This document shows, one piece after another, positions 9,839 through 17,082 of a stretch of DNA of 34,346 nt (position 1 is its first letter; each line of letters begins with the position of its first letter). The notes beneath the pieces are model-generated. The model was not told the DNA's origin and made no database searches. It worked only from the letters and a program-made list of their open reading frames with translations. A program made the position numbers and the translations under genes. The DNA is taken from NCBI GenBank assembly GCA_028708605.1, contig JAQVYS010000014.1:1-34346 (forward strand), written 5' to 3'. Source of the DNA: Bacillota bacterium. GTDB lineage: Bacteria; Bacillota; DTU065.

Positions 9839-10816
9839 ATGGTGGAACATCTCAGGTGGGACGGAGACAGGTTAATAGTGCTAGACCAGCGCTATCTCCC
9901 AGAAAAAGTAAAGTACGTAGAATGTAAAACAGTGGAAGACGTGGCTAAAGCTATTAAAGATATGGTAGTAAGAGGAGCGCCACTTATTGGCATCTCTGCT
10001 GCATATGGTCTTGTGCTTGCAAGAATAAAGAATCAGAATCTAGAAGAAGCAAGCTACCTTCTTAAAGCAGCCCGTCCTACTGCTGTTAATCTAGCCTGGG
10101 CAGTAGATGAGTTTCTAAGAAGAGAAAAGTCTGGACGAGATCCCAAAGAAATAGCAGAGGAGCTTTTTTTAGAAGACTTAAAAACCAATAAAGCCATTGG
10201 CGAAAACGGCACAGAAGTTGTTCCTCCAAATGCAAGAGTCCTTACGCATTGCAACGCGGGTGCTTTAGCTACAGCTGGTTTTGGAACAGCTCTTGGTGTT
10301 ATTCGCAGAGCTAAGGCTAAAATCAAGATGGTCTATGCTGATGAAACAAGACCTTATCTTCAAGGATCAAGACTGACTGCATGGGAATTGGCAGAAGATG
10401 ACATCCCCGTAACTGTTATAGCAGATAACATGGCTGGTTATCTTATGAAACAGGGTAAAGTTGATCTTGTAATTGTGGGTGCTGACCGCATCGCAAAAAA
10501 CGGAGATACTGCCAATAAAATCGGCACGTATTCTCTAGCGGTGCTAGCTCACAGCCATGGTATTCCTTTTTATGTCGCAGCACCAAGCACAACCTTTGAT
10601 TTTTCCATAGATAATGGGACTCAGATTCCCATTGAAGAAAGATCTAGCAAAGAATTAGCCGAGTTTAATGGAATAAAACTGATATCTGATAAATGTCAAG
10701 TATATAATCCGGCTTTTGATGTAACGCCTCACAGATTTATCACAGGAATTATCACAGAAAGGGGAATTCTAAGAGCCCCATATTCTGTCTATTTGAAAAG
10801 GTTACTTGGTAACTAA
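9839..10816 (+). CDS. mtnA: S-methyl-5-thioribose-1-phosphate isomerase (or related eIF2B-like isomerase)
   Basis: MVVRGAPLIGISAAYGL, LTHCNAGALATAGFGTALGVI, VYADETRPYLQGSRLTAWEL, VIVGADRIAKNGDTANKIGTYSLA. Confidence 0.93.
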   Translation: MVEHLRWDGDRLIVLDQRYLPEKVKYVECKTVEDVAKAIKDMVVRGAPLIGISAAYGLVLARIKNQNLEEASYLLKAARPTAVNLAWAVDEFLRREKSGRDPKEIAEELFLEDLKTNKAIGENGTEVVPPNARVLTHCNAGALATAGFGTALGVIRRAKAKIKMVYADETRPYLQGSRLTAWELAEDDIPVTVIADNMAGYLMKQGKVDLVIVGADRIAKNGDTANKIGTYSLAVLAHSHGIPFYVAAPSTTFDFSIDNGTQIPIEERSSKELAEFNGIKLISDKCQVYNPAFDVTPHRFITGIITERGILRAPYSVYLKRLLGN

Positions 10817-10837
10817 AAACAAAAAGAGCAAAAGGTC

Positions 10838-10866
10838 TTGACTACTTGTAGGCTATCTATTACAAT
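10838..10866 (+). promoter_or_regulatory. Sigma-A-like promoter for the tRNA pair
   Basis: TTGACT (10838-10843), 17-nt spacer, TACAAT (10861-10866), 22 nt before the first tRNA. Confidence 0.8.
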
Positions 10867-10888
10867 AATAGTTGTTGTTAAATGCAAT

Positions 10889-10962
10889 TGGAGGATCGTC
10901 TAGTGGTAGGACAGCGGGTTCTGGCCCCGCCAGCGAGGGTTCGAATCCTTCTCCTCCAGCCA
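10889..10962 (+). tRNA. tRNA-Gln, anticodon CTG, CCA encoded
   Basis: Acceptor TGGAGGA/TCCTCCA, D arm GTCTAGTGGTAGGAC, anticodon stem GCGGG/CCCGC with loop TTCTGGC, T arm with GGTTCGAATCC, G-CCA end. Confidence 0.93.
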
Positions 10963-10968
10963 ATGTAT

Positions 10969-11044
10969 GGCCCCATCGTCTAGTGGCCTAGGACACCGCC
11001 CTCTCACGGCGGTGACAGGGGTTCAAATCCCCTTGGGGCTACCA
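10969..11044 (+). tRNA. tRNA-Glu, anticodon CTC, CCA encoded
   Basis: Acceptor GGCCCCA/TGGGGCT, anticodon stem CCGCC/GGCGG with loop CTCTCAC, T arm GGGGTTCAAATCCCC, A-CCA end. Confidence 0.93.
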
Positions 11045-11053
11045 ATAGAACAT

Positions 11054-11088
11054 CAAGCCTGCAAACTGTGAGTTTGCAGGCTTTTTTT
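11054..11088 (+). terminator. Intrinsic terminator after tRNAs
   Basis: AAGCCTGCAAACTGTGAGTTTGCAGGCTTTTTTT, near-perfect stem then T run. Confidence 0.92.
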
Positions 11089-11129
11089 AAAGTTTCTGTC
11101 TAAGGATTTTCTCTAAAGGAGGCTAAGAT

Positions 11130-11600
11130 GTGTTAGTCGATGCTTTTGTTGAGATTCCCAAAGGTAGCCAGAACAAATACGAGTTTGATGTAAAAAAAGG
11201 ACAATTTGTTTTAGATCGCGTTTTATATGGTTCGATTCACTATCCTGGTGAGTATGGTTTTATACCTGGGACATTGGCTGAAGATGGTGATCCCTTAGAC
11301 ATTCTTGTCTTGTCTAATGTGCCAACATTTCCTGGTTGCATAGTTGAGGCCAGGGTTCTTGGTGCTTTAGAGATGGCAGATGATAAAGGTAGAGATGTGA
11401 AGATCCTTGCAGCCTTAAATAAAGATCCCCGCTACGACGAACTCCAATCCTTATCTAATGTTCCAAATCATATCTTAAAAGAGATAGAACATTTTTTCAG
11501 GATCTATAAACAGTTAGAGGGGAAAGAAACAGCGGTAGATGGATGGCGTGATCTAGACTTTGCGCTTAGAGAAATCGAACAATCAAAAATTAGTTCTTAA
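11130..11600 (+). CDS. ppa: Inorganic pyrophosphatase, family I
   Basis: EIPKGSQNKYEFD, LDRVLYGSIHYPGEYGFIPGTLAEDGDPLDILV; GTG start with AAAGGAGG. Confidence 0.93.
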   Translation: MLVDAFVEIPKGSQNKYEFDVKKGQFVLDRVLYGSIHYPGEYGFIPGTLAEDGDPLDILVLSNVPTFPGCIVEARVLGALEMADDKGRDVKILAALNKDPRYDELQSLSNVPNHILKEIEHFFRIYKQLEGKETAVDGWRDLDFALREIEQSKISS

Positions 11601-11604
11601 AACA

Positions 11605-11633
11605 TTGTTAAAGTGATTTAAAAATAATACAAT
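11605..11633 (+). promoter_or_regulatory. Sigma-A-like promoter for lemA-TPM
   Basis: TTGTTA (11605-11610), 17-nt spacer, TACAAT (11628-11633). Confidence 0.65.
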
Positions 11634-11687
11634 AGTAACGATAAAGTTTTTATTTTGATGGGAGGAAGAGGCGTTTTTGCCATTACT

Positions 11688-12251
11688 ATGAAAAAAGGTA
11701 CAATAGTTCTTTTAGTGATTATTGGTATATTAGTGCTTGTAGGAATTTCATTTGTAGGTGGATATAATAACTTAGTGACACTAAACGAATCAGTAGATGC
11801 GCAGTGGGGACAGGTAGAAAATCAATTGCAAGCTAGATATGATAAGATACCTAATATAGTAGCTACTGTTCAAGGTTATGCAAGTCATGAAAAAGAAGTT
11901 TTTCAATCGATAGCAGATGCTAGAAGTCGTCTTGCTGGAGCTACAACTGTTGATGAACAAGTAGCAGCTTCAAACCAAGTAGAATCTGCTTTAGCAAGGC
12001 TTCTTGTGGTAGTGGAGAACTATCCGAACTTGAAGGCTGATGCACAGTTTAATCAGCTAATCTATGAATTAAGTGGTACAGAAAATCGTATAGCAACAGA
12101 GAGAATGCGCTATAATCAAGCAGTCCAAGACTATAACAGCCGTGTAAAGCGCTTCCCAACAGTGCTACTGGCAAATATGTTTGGTTATGGCCCTAGAACA
12201 TACTTTGAAGCAGCTGCTGGAGCTGAAGTTGCACCACAAGTTCAGTTCTAG
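11688..12251 (+). CDS. lemA: LemA family protein
   Basis: N-terminal TM segment, YNNLVTLNESVDAQWGQVENQLQARYDKIPNIVATV; ATG 11688 preferred over TTG 11655 because the LemA N terminus begins MKKG plus TM. Confidence 0.9.
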   Translation: MKKGTIVLLVIIGILVLVGISFVGGYNNLVTLNESVDAQWGQVENQLQARYDKIPNIVATVQGYASHEKEVFQSIADARSRLAGATTVDEQVAASNQVESALARLLVVVENYPNLKADAQFNQLIYELSGTENRIATERMRYNQAVQDYNSRVKRFPTVLLANMFGYGPRTYFEAAAGAEVAPQVQF

Positions 12252-12293
12252 ATTTAAGGATGGAGGGACAAGGGAAAGTTTCTTTCTCAACTT

Positions 12294-13037
12294 ATGAAAA
12301 ACAGAACGGTAATCTTAGTTATACTGCTACTGTCTCTTACAGTTTGCGCTCTTTCCCCGATTCCTGGAACAAATGTCCATGATTTTGCCAATATCTTAAA
12401 CAACGATTATCTCTTAGATAGCCGTATTGAAACTCTTTACCAAAAGACAGGGGTAGAGATGGCAGTTGTGACTGTCCCTGATCTAGACAATCAGTCGATT
12501 GAAAAGTATGCAGTAAAGCTTTTTGAAGATTGGGGAATAGGAAAAAAGAGAGAAGACAAAGGTCTGCTTCTACTAATTTCTCTAGAGCCTCGTGAGATGC
12601 GAATCGAGGTTGGTTATGGTTTAGAAGGTGCTCTTCCAGATAGTTTTGTTGGGATCAACTTGCAACAGCTTGTAGGCCCAGCATTAGCTAACAATGATAT
12701 AAGTGGTTTAGTTGAGTTTGTAGGTGTATTGGAGGAGCGTATTATTCAGCAAGGTGACACCGCTACGATACCTGATAGTCAAAATATAAATAACATTACT
12801 CGCTATGAAGATGAAGAAAGCAGAAATCCTCTAGGTGGCATAATTTTATTTGTTGTTATAGCTCTACTTGTTATATTGGACTTTAGGTTTACGGGTGGTA
12901 TGATTGTCGGAGCAATACTAAACTCAATGCTTCGAGGTGGTAGTTCTAGAAGTGGTGGGAGTAGGAAGTCTTCTGGTAGAAACCGCTACGGCGGTGGTGG
13001 CCGAAGTGGTGGAGGCGGAGCATCTGGAAAATGGTAA
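12294..13037 (+). CDS. TPM domain (YgcG-like) membrane protein with Gly/Ser-rich tail
   Basis: Signal peptide, VHDFANILN...GVEMAVVTVPDLDNQSIEKYAVKLFEDWGIGKKREDKGLLLLISLEPREMRIEVGYGLEG, TM, GGGGRSGGGGASGKW end; adjacent lemA. Confidence 0.9.
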   Translation: MKNRTVILVILLLSLTVCALSPIPGTNVHDFANILNNDYLLDSRIETLYQKTGVEMAVVTVPDLDNQSIEKYAVKLFEDWGIGKKREDKGLLLLISLEPREMRIEVGYGLEGALPDSFVGINLQQLVGPALANNDISGLVEFVGVLEERIIQQGDTATIPDSQNINNITRYEDEESRNPLGGIILFVVIALLVILDFRFTGGMIVGAILNSMLRGGSSRSGGSRKSSGRNRYGGGGRSGGGGASGKW

Positions 13038-13043
13038 AATTCG

Positions 13044-13071
13044 AGCCCATGCATGTGCATGGGCTTTTTTT
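13044..13071 (+). terminator. Intrinsic terminator
   Basis: AGCCCATGCATGTGCATGGGCTTTTTTT. Confidence 0.92.
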
Positions 13072-13261
13072 CGCCCTGATTTAAAGGCAAAACGCTAGGA
13101 CGAATTTAGCTACTAACTTTTTAAACTTAGAGAAAATTAAGATGGAGTTAGCTTACACAAGAAGTAGTGTGAATTTCGTGACAAAATAAAGAATAATACT
13201 GCGAATAAGAGAAATACTATTATAAATAATGGTATTTTACTAAAAAAGTGGGAGGGTTTAC

Positions 13262-14362
13262 GTGAAAACTAAGAGTCTATTGTTTGTGTTGTTCGTTATG
13301 CTAGTAGTCTTGTTTTCTGGTTGTGATCTTTTTTCTGGTAAACCTGGAACAGTCGAAATCGCAGTAAAATTAGCTGATGGTACCCCAGTAAAGAACATCG
13401 AACTTAGCCTTAGAGAGAAAGACAAAATAATAGACGAAGGCGGAACTAATGAAAAGGGTCTTCTAAAGCTATCCGCAAAAGCCGGTAAATACCAGCTTAT
13501 TGGAAGCATTGTAACTGAGACTCATGAGATTTTAATCAACGAAGAGGTAGTCATTGAAAAAAACAAAACAGTCAATAAACTAGTTACAGTACAAAACTTA
13601 GGAAAGCTTTCTATCAACGTAAAAGACAAGTTAAATGGTCCGCTCAGTGGAGCAGAAGTTACCATCAAAGACAGTAACAAAGCGGCAGTGACTAAGGTTA
13701 CAGCAACTACTGATCAGGTTGAAGCTTTGTTAAAGCCAGGGACCTATTATATCGATGTCAAAAAAGATGATGTTACTCTTGAAGATCATGAAGTTACATT
13801 AACTTCGGCTTTAGTTACGGTAAACATCACTCTTGACATTTATCCAACTTATAACTTAGCACTGAACAAGGATTACAGAATGCTCAAACCAGCAGAGGGA
13901 GGCTATCCTGATACAGAAAAAGAGTTAACTAATGGTGTGGTTGGAGCTGCTTCATTTGGTAACGCTGAATGGGTAGGAACTCTAGGTGGAGAAGAGAGGC
14001 TTCAAGTTATTGTAGTAGACCTTGATAAAGAGTATTTAGTTACTAAAGCAACTGTAGTAGGCTTAAAGGATGGCACAGCGGGTATCGATCTTCCCCTTGG
14101 CATAACAGTTGCTATTTCTAGTGATGGTGTTAATTGGACACCACTTGAAAAACAAACCTATGAGCTTCCACCTGAAGAACCCAAGCAAGTAGTAAGAACT
14201 CATGAACAGAAAGTAGGAGATAATGCTCGTTTTGTAGCTTATAAGTTTGATCAGTCTACAAACTGGTTATTCCTTGGAGAAATAGAGGTCTACGGAACTC
14301 AACACACCGCAACGGATGTCCCAGGTGACCTCGCTACAATTGATCTTGCTGAAATCTTTTAA
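13262..14362 (+). CDS. Lipoprotein with Ig/carboxypeptidase-regulatory-like repeats and F5/8 type C-like C-terminal domain
   Basis: Signal peptide with lipobox LFSGC; repeated beta-rich KLADGTPVKNIELSL / KDKLNGPLSGAEVTI units; NLALNKDYRMLKPAEGGYPDTEKELTNGV...FLGEIEVYG resembles discoidin/F5/8C. Confidence 0.75.
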   Translation: MKTKSLLFVLFVMLVVLFSGCDLFSGKPGTVEIAVKLADGTPVKNIELSLREKDKIIDEGGTNEKGLLKLSAKAGKYQLIGSIVTETHEILINEEVVIEKNKTVNKLVTVQNLGKLSINVKDKLNGPLSGAEVTIKDSNKAAVTKVTATTDQVEALLKPGTYYIDVKKDDVTLEDHEVTLTSALVTVNITLDIYPTYNLALNKDYRMLKPAEGGYPDTEKELTNGVVGAASFGNAEWVGTLGGEERLQVIVVDLDKEYLVTKATVVGLKDGTAGIDLPLGITVAISSDGVNWTPLEKQTYELPPEEPKQVVRTHEQKVGDNARFVAYKFDQSTNWLFLGEIEVYGTQHTATDVPGDLATIDLAEIF

Positions 14363-14380
14363 AAAACGTGTTTAAATTTG

Positions 14381-14411
14381 ACTGTAGGGTCTTGGCCCTA
14401 CAGTTTTTTTT
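14381..14411 (+). terminator. Intrinsic terminator
   Basis: ACTGTAGGGTCTTGGCCCTACAGTTTTTTTT, 9-bp perfect stem, 8 T. Confidence 0.93.
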
Positions 14412-14601
14412 GTGCAAAAAAACAGTGTTAGTAATCACAACAAAAAGTAGTTGCTCGCTTTTTCATAAGAATCAGTTAAAAGAGGTAAAAATCAGGCTAT
14501 TAACATATGGTTTATAAAAGAGCAATGTAGTTTATGTAGTTAAGATCAAGTAGTGATAAGTTCTTTGTCGGAATAGTAAGGGTTGTTAGATTTTCAGTAG
14601 G

Positions 14602-14703
14602 TTTAGATCGATTGCAGTTTGCGATCTAAAAGAGGAATTAGCTGATTTATAGCCAATTTTAATATGGTAAAAGCTATAGGGGTCGTTAAAATGCCTTATG
14701 GCA
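14602..14703 (+). promoter_or_regulatory. Candidate structured leader upstream of the TPR gene
   Basis: Three consecutive inverted repeats: TTTAGATCG/CGATCTAAA (14602-14610/14622-14630), TATAGC/GCTATA (14648-14653/14673-14678), TGCC-TTAT-GGCA (14692-14703). Confidence 0.45.
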
Positions 14704-14730
14704 ACAGAATAATAGGAGGAGAGGGTATTT

Positions 14731-16233
14731 ATGGCTACTGAAAAAAGTAATTCCCGCAATAAGTTAATAATTAGATTAGCTGTTATAGTAGTAGTTCTTG
14801 TAATTGCATTATTTGCTTATATGTATTTTTCTGAACGAGCAAGGCTCTTAAATGCAGGTCGCTACTTCACTTATGGAGAAAACAAACTTAAAGAAGCTCA
14901 AGGTATTCCTATTGACCCATCAGATGCAGTATCTGTAACTCAACAAAATAAACCTATTGATGTTGATGTAGCATATGAAGCAATTGCTAACTATCGCCAA
15001 TCGGTAGGGTACGACGAACAACGCGCTGATTCGTGGGTTGGTATGGCCAACGTCCACACTAAACTTAAAGAGTTTGATAAAGCCATTGAAGTCCTAGAAG
15101 AGGCTTCAGAAGTAAAGTTTGAACAGGTAAGTAACAAAGTAATAGTCTTTAGTGCTTTAGGTGACGCATACTTTTCAGTTGGAAATTATCAACAAGCATC
15201 CGAGGCATATGATCAAGCTATTGCTGTTTCACCACTAAACCCATTAGTAGCTTTGGGTTATGCTAAGAAAGTTCTTTCTAAATTAGAGATAGGTGACTTA
15301 TCAGAGGTTGATAAATTTGCTGAATGGGTAAGACAGGGTCAAAGTCTTGATAATAGAGCCGAATATCAACACATCTATCACTATGCACTTGGCTGGACTT
15401 ATGCTGTAAGAGGCAGAGCAGATCAAGCGTTAGCCGAATATCGAGAAGCAATGAGCTTTAATAATAATTATCCTCCTCTTTTGTATAAAGTTGCTACGAT
15501 AGAAAGAGAGCAAGGCTTGTTCTTCGAACCTTATGTTAAATATCGCAGAGCTGTTGAAATCAGCACACATCAAGGATTGCCTTATCTTCCCGCCGAAGAG
15601 GCATACAATGCTATGAATCAAGAATTAGCTGCTATGGAGATTAATGAACAGGCTAGCGTCCTTGTAAGAGTCGCAGCACAATACAGTACCCTTACTGGTG
15701 ATAAGAGCGTTCCACCAACTGCGGTAGAGGATCTTTACAACTCAGTGATTGAAATAGCACCTTATTCACCATCTGCATCAATAGCTTACGCACAGCTTGG
15801 AGCACGCCTTTTAGACACGAGAGACACTGTAACTTTACAAGCAAATAGCGCTATGGCTATCGAAATGGCCAATAAAGGTGTAGAAGTTTCAACTACAGGA
15901 GCCAATACAGCTAGCAACTATATGGTTATATCAAAGGCATACCGTGTTATCGAAGATTATGATAGTGCTATCGAAGCAGCTAAAAAGGCTGTCAGTGCCG
16001 ATCCAACTAACTACAAGGCATTTTTAGAACTAACAACCAATTACTACGAAGCTTATACCCGCATTGATGAAGATACTGAAAATGCCGATGCTAAAGGTGA
16101 CGAATATATCTATAGTGCTTTAGAAAACATCAATAAAGCTAAAGCGCTTGTTGCATATGATCGCGACGTAGAATCCTATTATAGCCGTGTTACTAGAGCA
16201 GTTGAAAGATGGGAACAGCAAAAAGCAGAGTAA
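14731..16233 (+). CDS. Membrane-anchored tetratricopeptide repeat protein
   Basis: N-terminal TM LIIRLAVIVVVLVIALFAYMYF; TPR units such as ADSWVGMANVHTKLKEFDKAIEVLEEA and GDAYFSVGNYQQASEAYDQAIAVSPLNP; Shine-Dalgarno AGGAGGAGAGG. Confidence 0.85.
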   Translation: MATEKSNSRNKLIIRLAVIVVVLVIALFAYMYFSERARLLNAGRYFTYGENKLKEAQGIPIDPSDAVSVTQQNKPIDVDVAYEAIANYRQSVGYDEQRADSWVGMANVHTKLKEFDKAIEVLEEASEVKFEQVSNKVIVFSALGDAYFSVGNYQQASEAYDQAIAVSPLNPLVALGYAKKVLSKLEIGDLSEVDKFAEWVRQGQSLDNRAEYQHIYHYALGWTYAVRGRADQALAEYREAMSFNNNYPPLLYKVATIEREQGLFFEPYVKYRRAVEISTHQGLPYLPAEEAYNAMNQELAAMEINEQASVLVRVAAQYSTLTGDKSVPPTAVEDLYNSVIEIAPYSPSASIAYAQLGARLLDTRDTVTLQANSAMAIEMANKGVEVSTTGANTASNYMVISKAYRVIEDYDSAIEAAKKAVSADPTNYKAFLELTTNYYEAYTRIDEDTENADAKGDEYIYSALENINKAKALVAYDRDVESYYSRVTRAVERWEQQKAE

Positions 16234-16250
16234 AAATTTAGGTATATATG

Positions 16251-16299
16251 CCTCCTTGGCTGGTTAGGCTAATTTTAGCCTAACACCAAGGAGGTTTTT
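16251..16299 (+). promoter_or_regulatory. Long terminator-like hairpin sequestering the Shine-Dalgarno of the 79-aa gene
   Basis: CCTCCTTGG (16251-16259) pairs with CCAAGGAGG (16286-16294); inner GTTAGGCTAA/TTAGCCTAAC; T5 at 16295-16299; ATG at 16302. Confidence 0.85.
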
Positions 16300-16301
16300 A
16301 A

Positions 16302-16541
16302 ATGTTAAGAGGTCTAGAAGACGAAGCTGTAAGATTAATTTCGGACTTTATAGAAACTAGAAAAGGCGTAGATGCCAGCATAGGCGACTTGTCAGAAGAT
16401 CAGAAAGAGGAACTCTTAGACCTTTTGCAGTGGGAATTAGGAGTATTACTTGAAACGGAATCGTATGATGAACTTCTCTATGGTGATATGGGTTTAGACA
16501 ATATCCTAAATGCTTTCTACGATGGCATACCTATACAATAG
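16302..16541 (+). CDS. Hypothetical acidic 79-aa protein
   Basis: ATG 7 nt after AAGGAGG; acidic, helix-compatible composition; followed directly by the CBM-like gene. Confidence 0.7.
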   Translation: MLRGLEDEAVRLISDFIETRKGVDASIGDLSEDQKEELLDLLQWELGVLLETESYDELLYGDMGLDNILNAFYDGIPIQ

Positions 16542-16556
16542 ATGGAGGGAATACAA

Positions 16557-16859
16557 ATGAAAGAACAAACTGATGAAAGAGTAGCACTTGCTGAAAAGAT
16601 AGAAGTGCGCTACAAAGGTCTTTTAGCAAAAGCTGGAGCTAATCGCATCTACTTGCATTGTGGATTTGGTACTGAGTGGAAAAACACTAGAGATATCGCA
16701 ATGAACAGAGATGAAGACAACGCGTGGAAAACGACTCTGGAATTAAAAGACGGCTCTGAAGTCAACTTCTGTTTCAGAGATGATGCAGGAAATTGGGATA
16801 ATAATAGCGGACGAAACTGGGGCTTTGTAGTAGACAATTCACAGCTCATCTCACATTAA
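16557..16859 (+). CDS. Stand-alone starch-binding-like domain (CBM25/CBM53-like), no signal peptide
   Basis: VRYKGLLAKAGANRIYLHCGFGTEWKN...WKTTLELKDGSEVNFCFRDDAGNWDNNSGRNWGF matches the CBM25/53 pattern; GGAGGG 7 nt before ATG 16557. Confidence 0.75.
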   Translation: MKEQTDERVALAEKIEVRYKGLLAKAGANRIYLHCGFGTEWKNTRDIAMNRDEDNAWKTTLELKDGSEVNFCFRDDAGNWDNNSGRNWGFVVDNSQLISH

Positions 16860-16864
16860 CTCTT

Positions 16865-16892
16865 AGGCTAGGCAAGACGCTTAGCCTTTTTT
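16865..16892 (+). terminator. Intrinsic terminator
   Basis: AGGCTAGGC-AAGAC-GCTTAGCCT then T run. Confidence 0.85.
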
Positions 16893-17082
16893 GTGTTTAA
16901 AAGATAAACTAATGGTGGAAGTCAAACTATTGGCAACAATGTTTGTAAATACTAATGTAAATCTTAAATAGTAGCCTTTTTCTTGTAAGGGTGTCTAAAG
17001 AGGAAGCAGATCTATGCAATTAGGATTAGCAGGAACTAGTAATATGAGGTAGAAATATCTATAGCATTAGGAGGCCAACAAA

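Noticed and set aside
9667-9927. 86-aa ORF spanning mtnP/mtnA junction
   Set aside because: Shadow frame of two well-supported genes.
16302-16859. 79-aa/CBM-like gene pair as a toxin-antitoxin module
   Set aside because: The second gene reads as a carbohydrate-binding domain and neither resembles known toxins.
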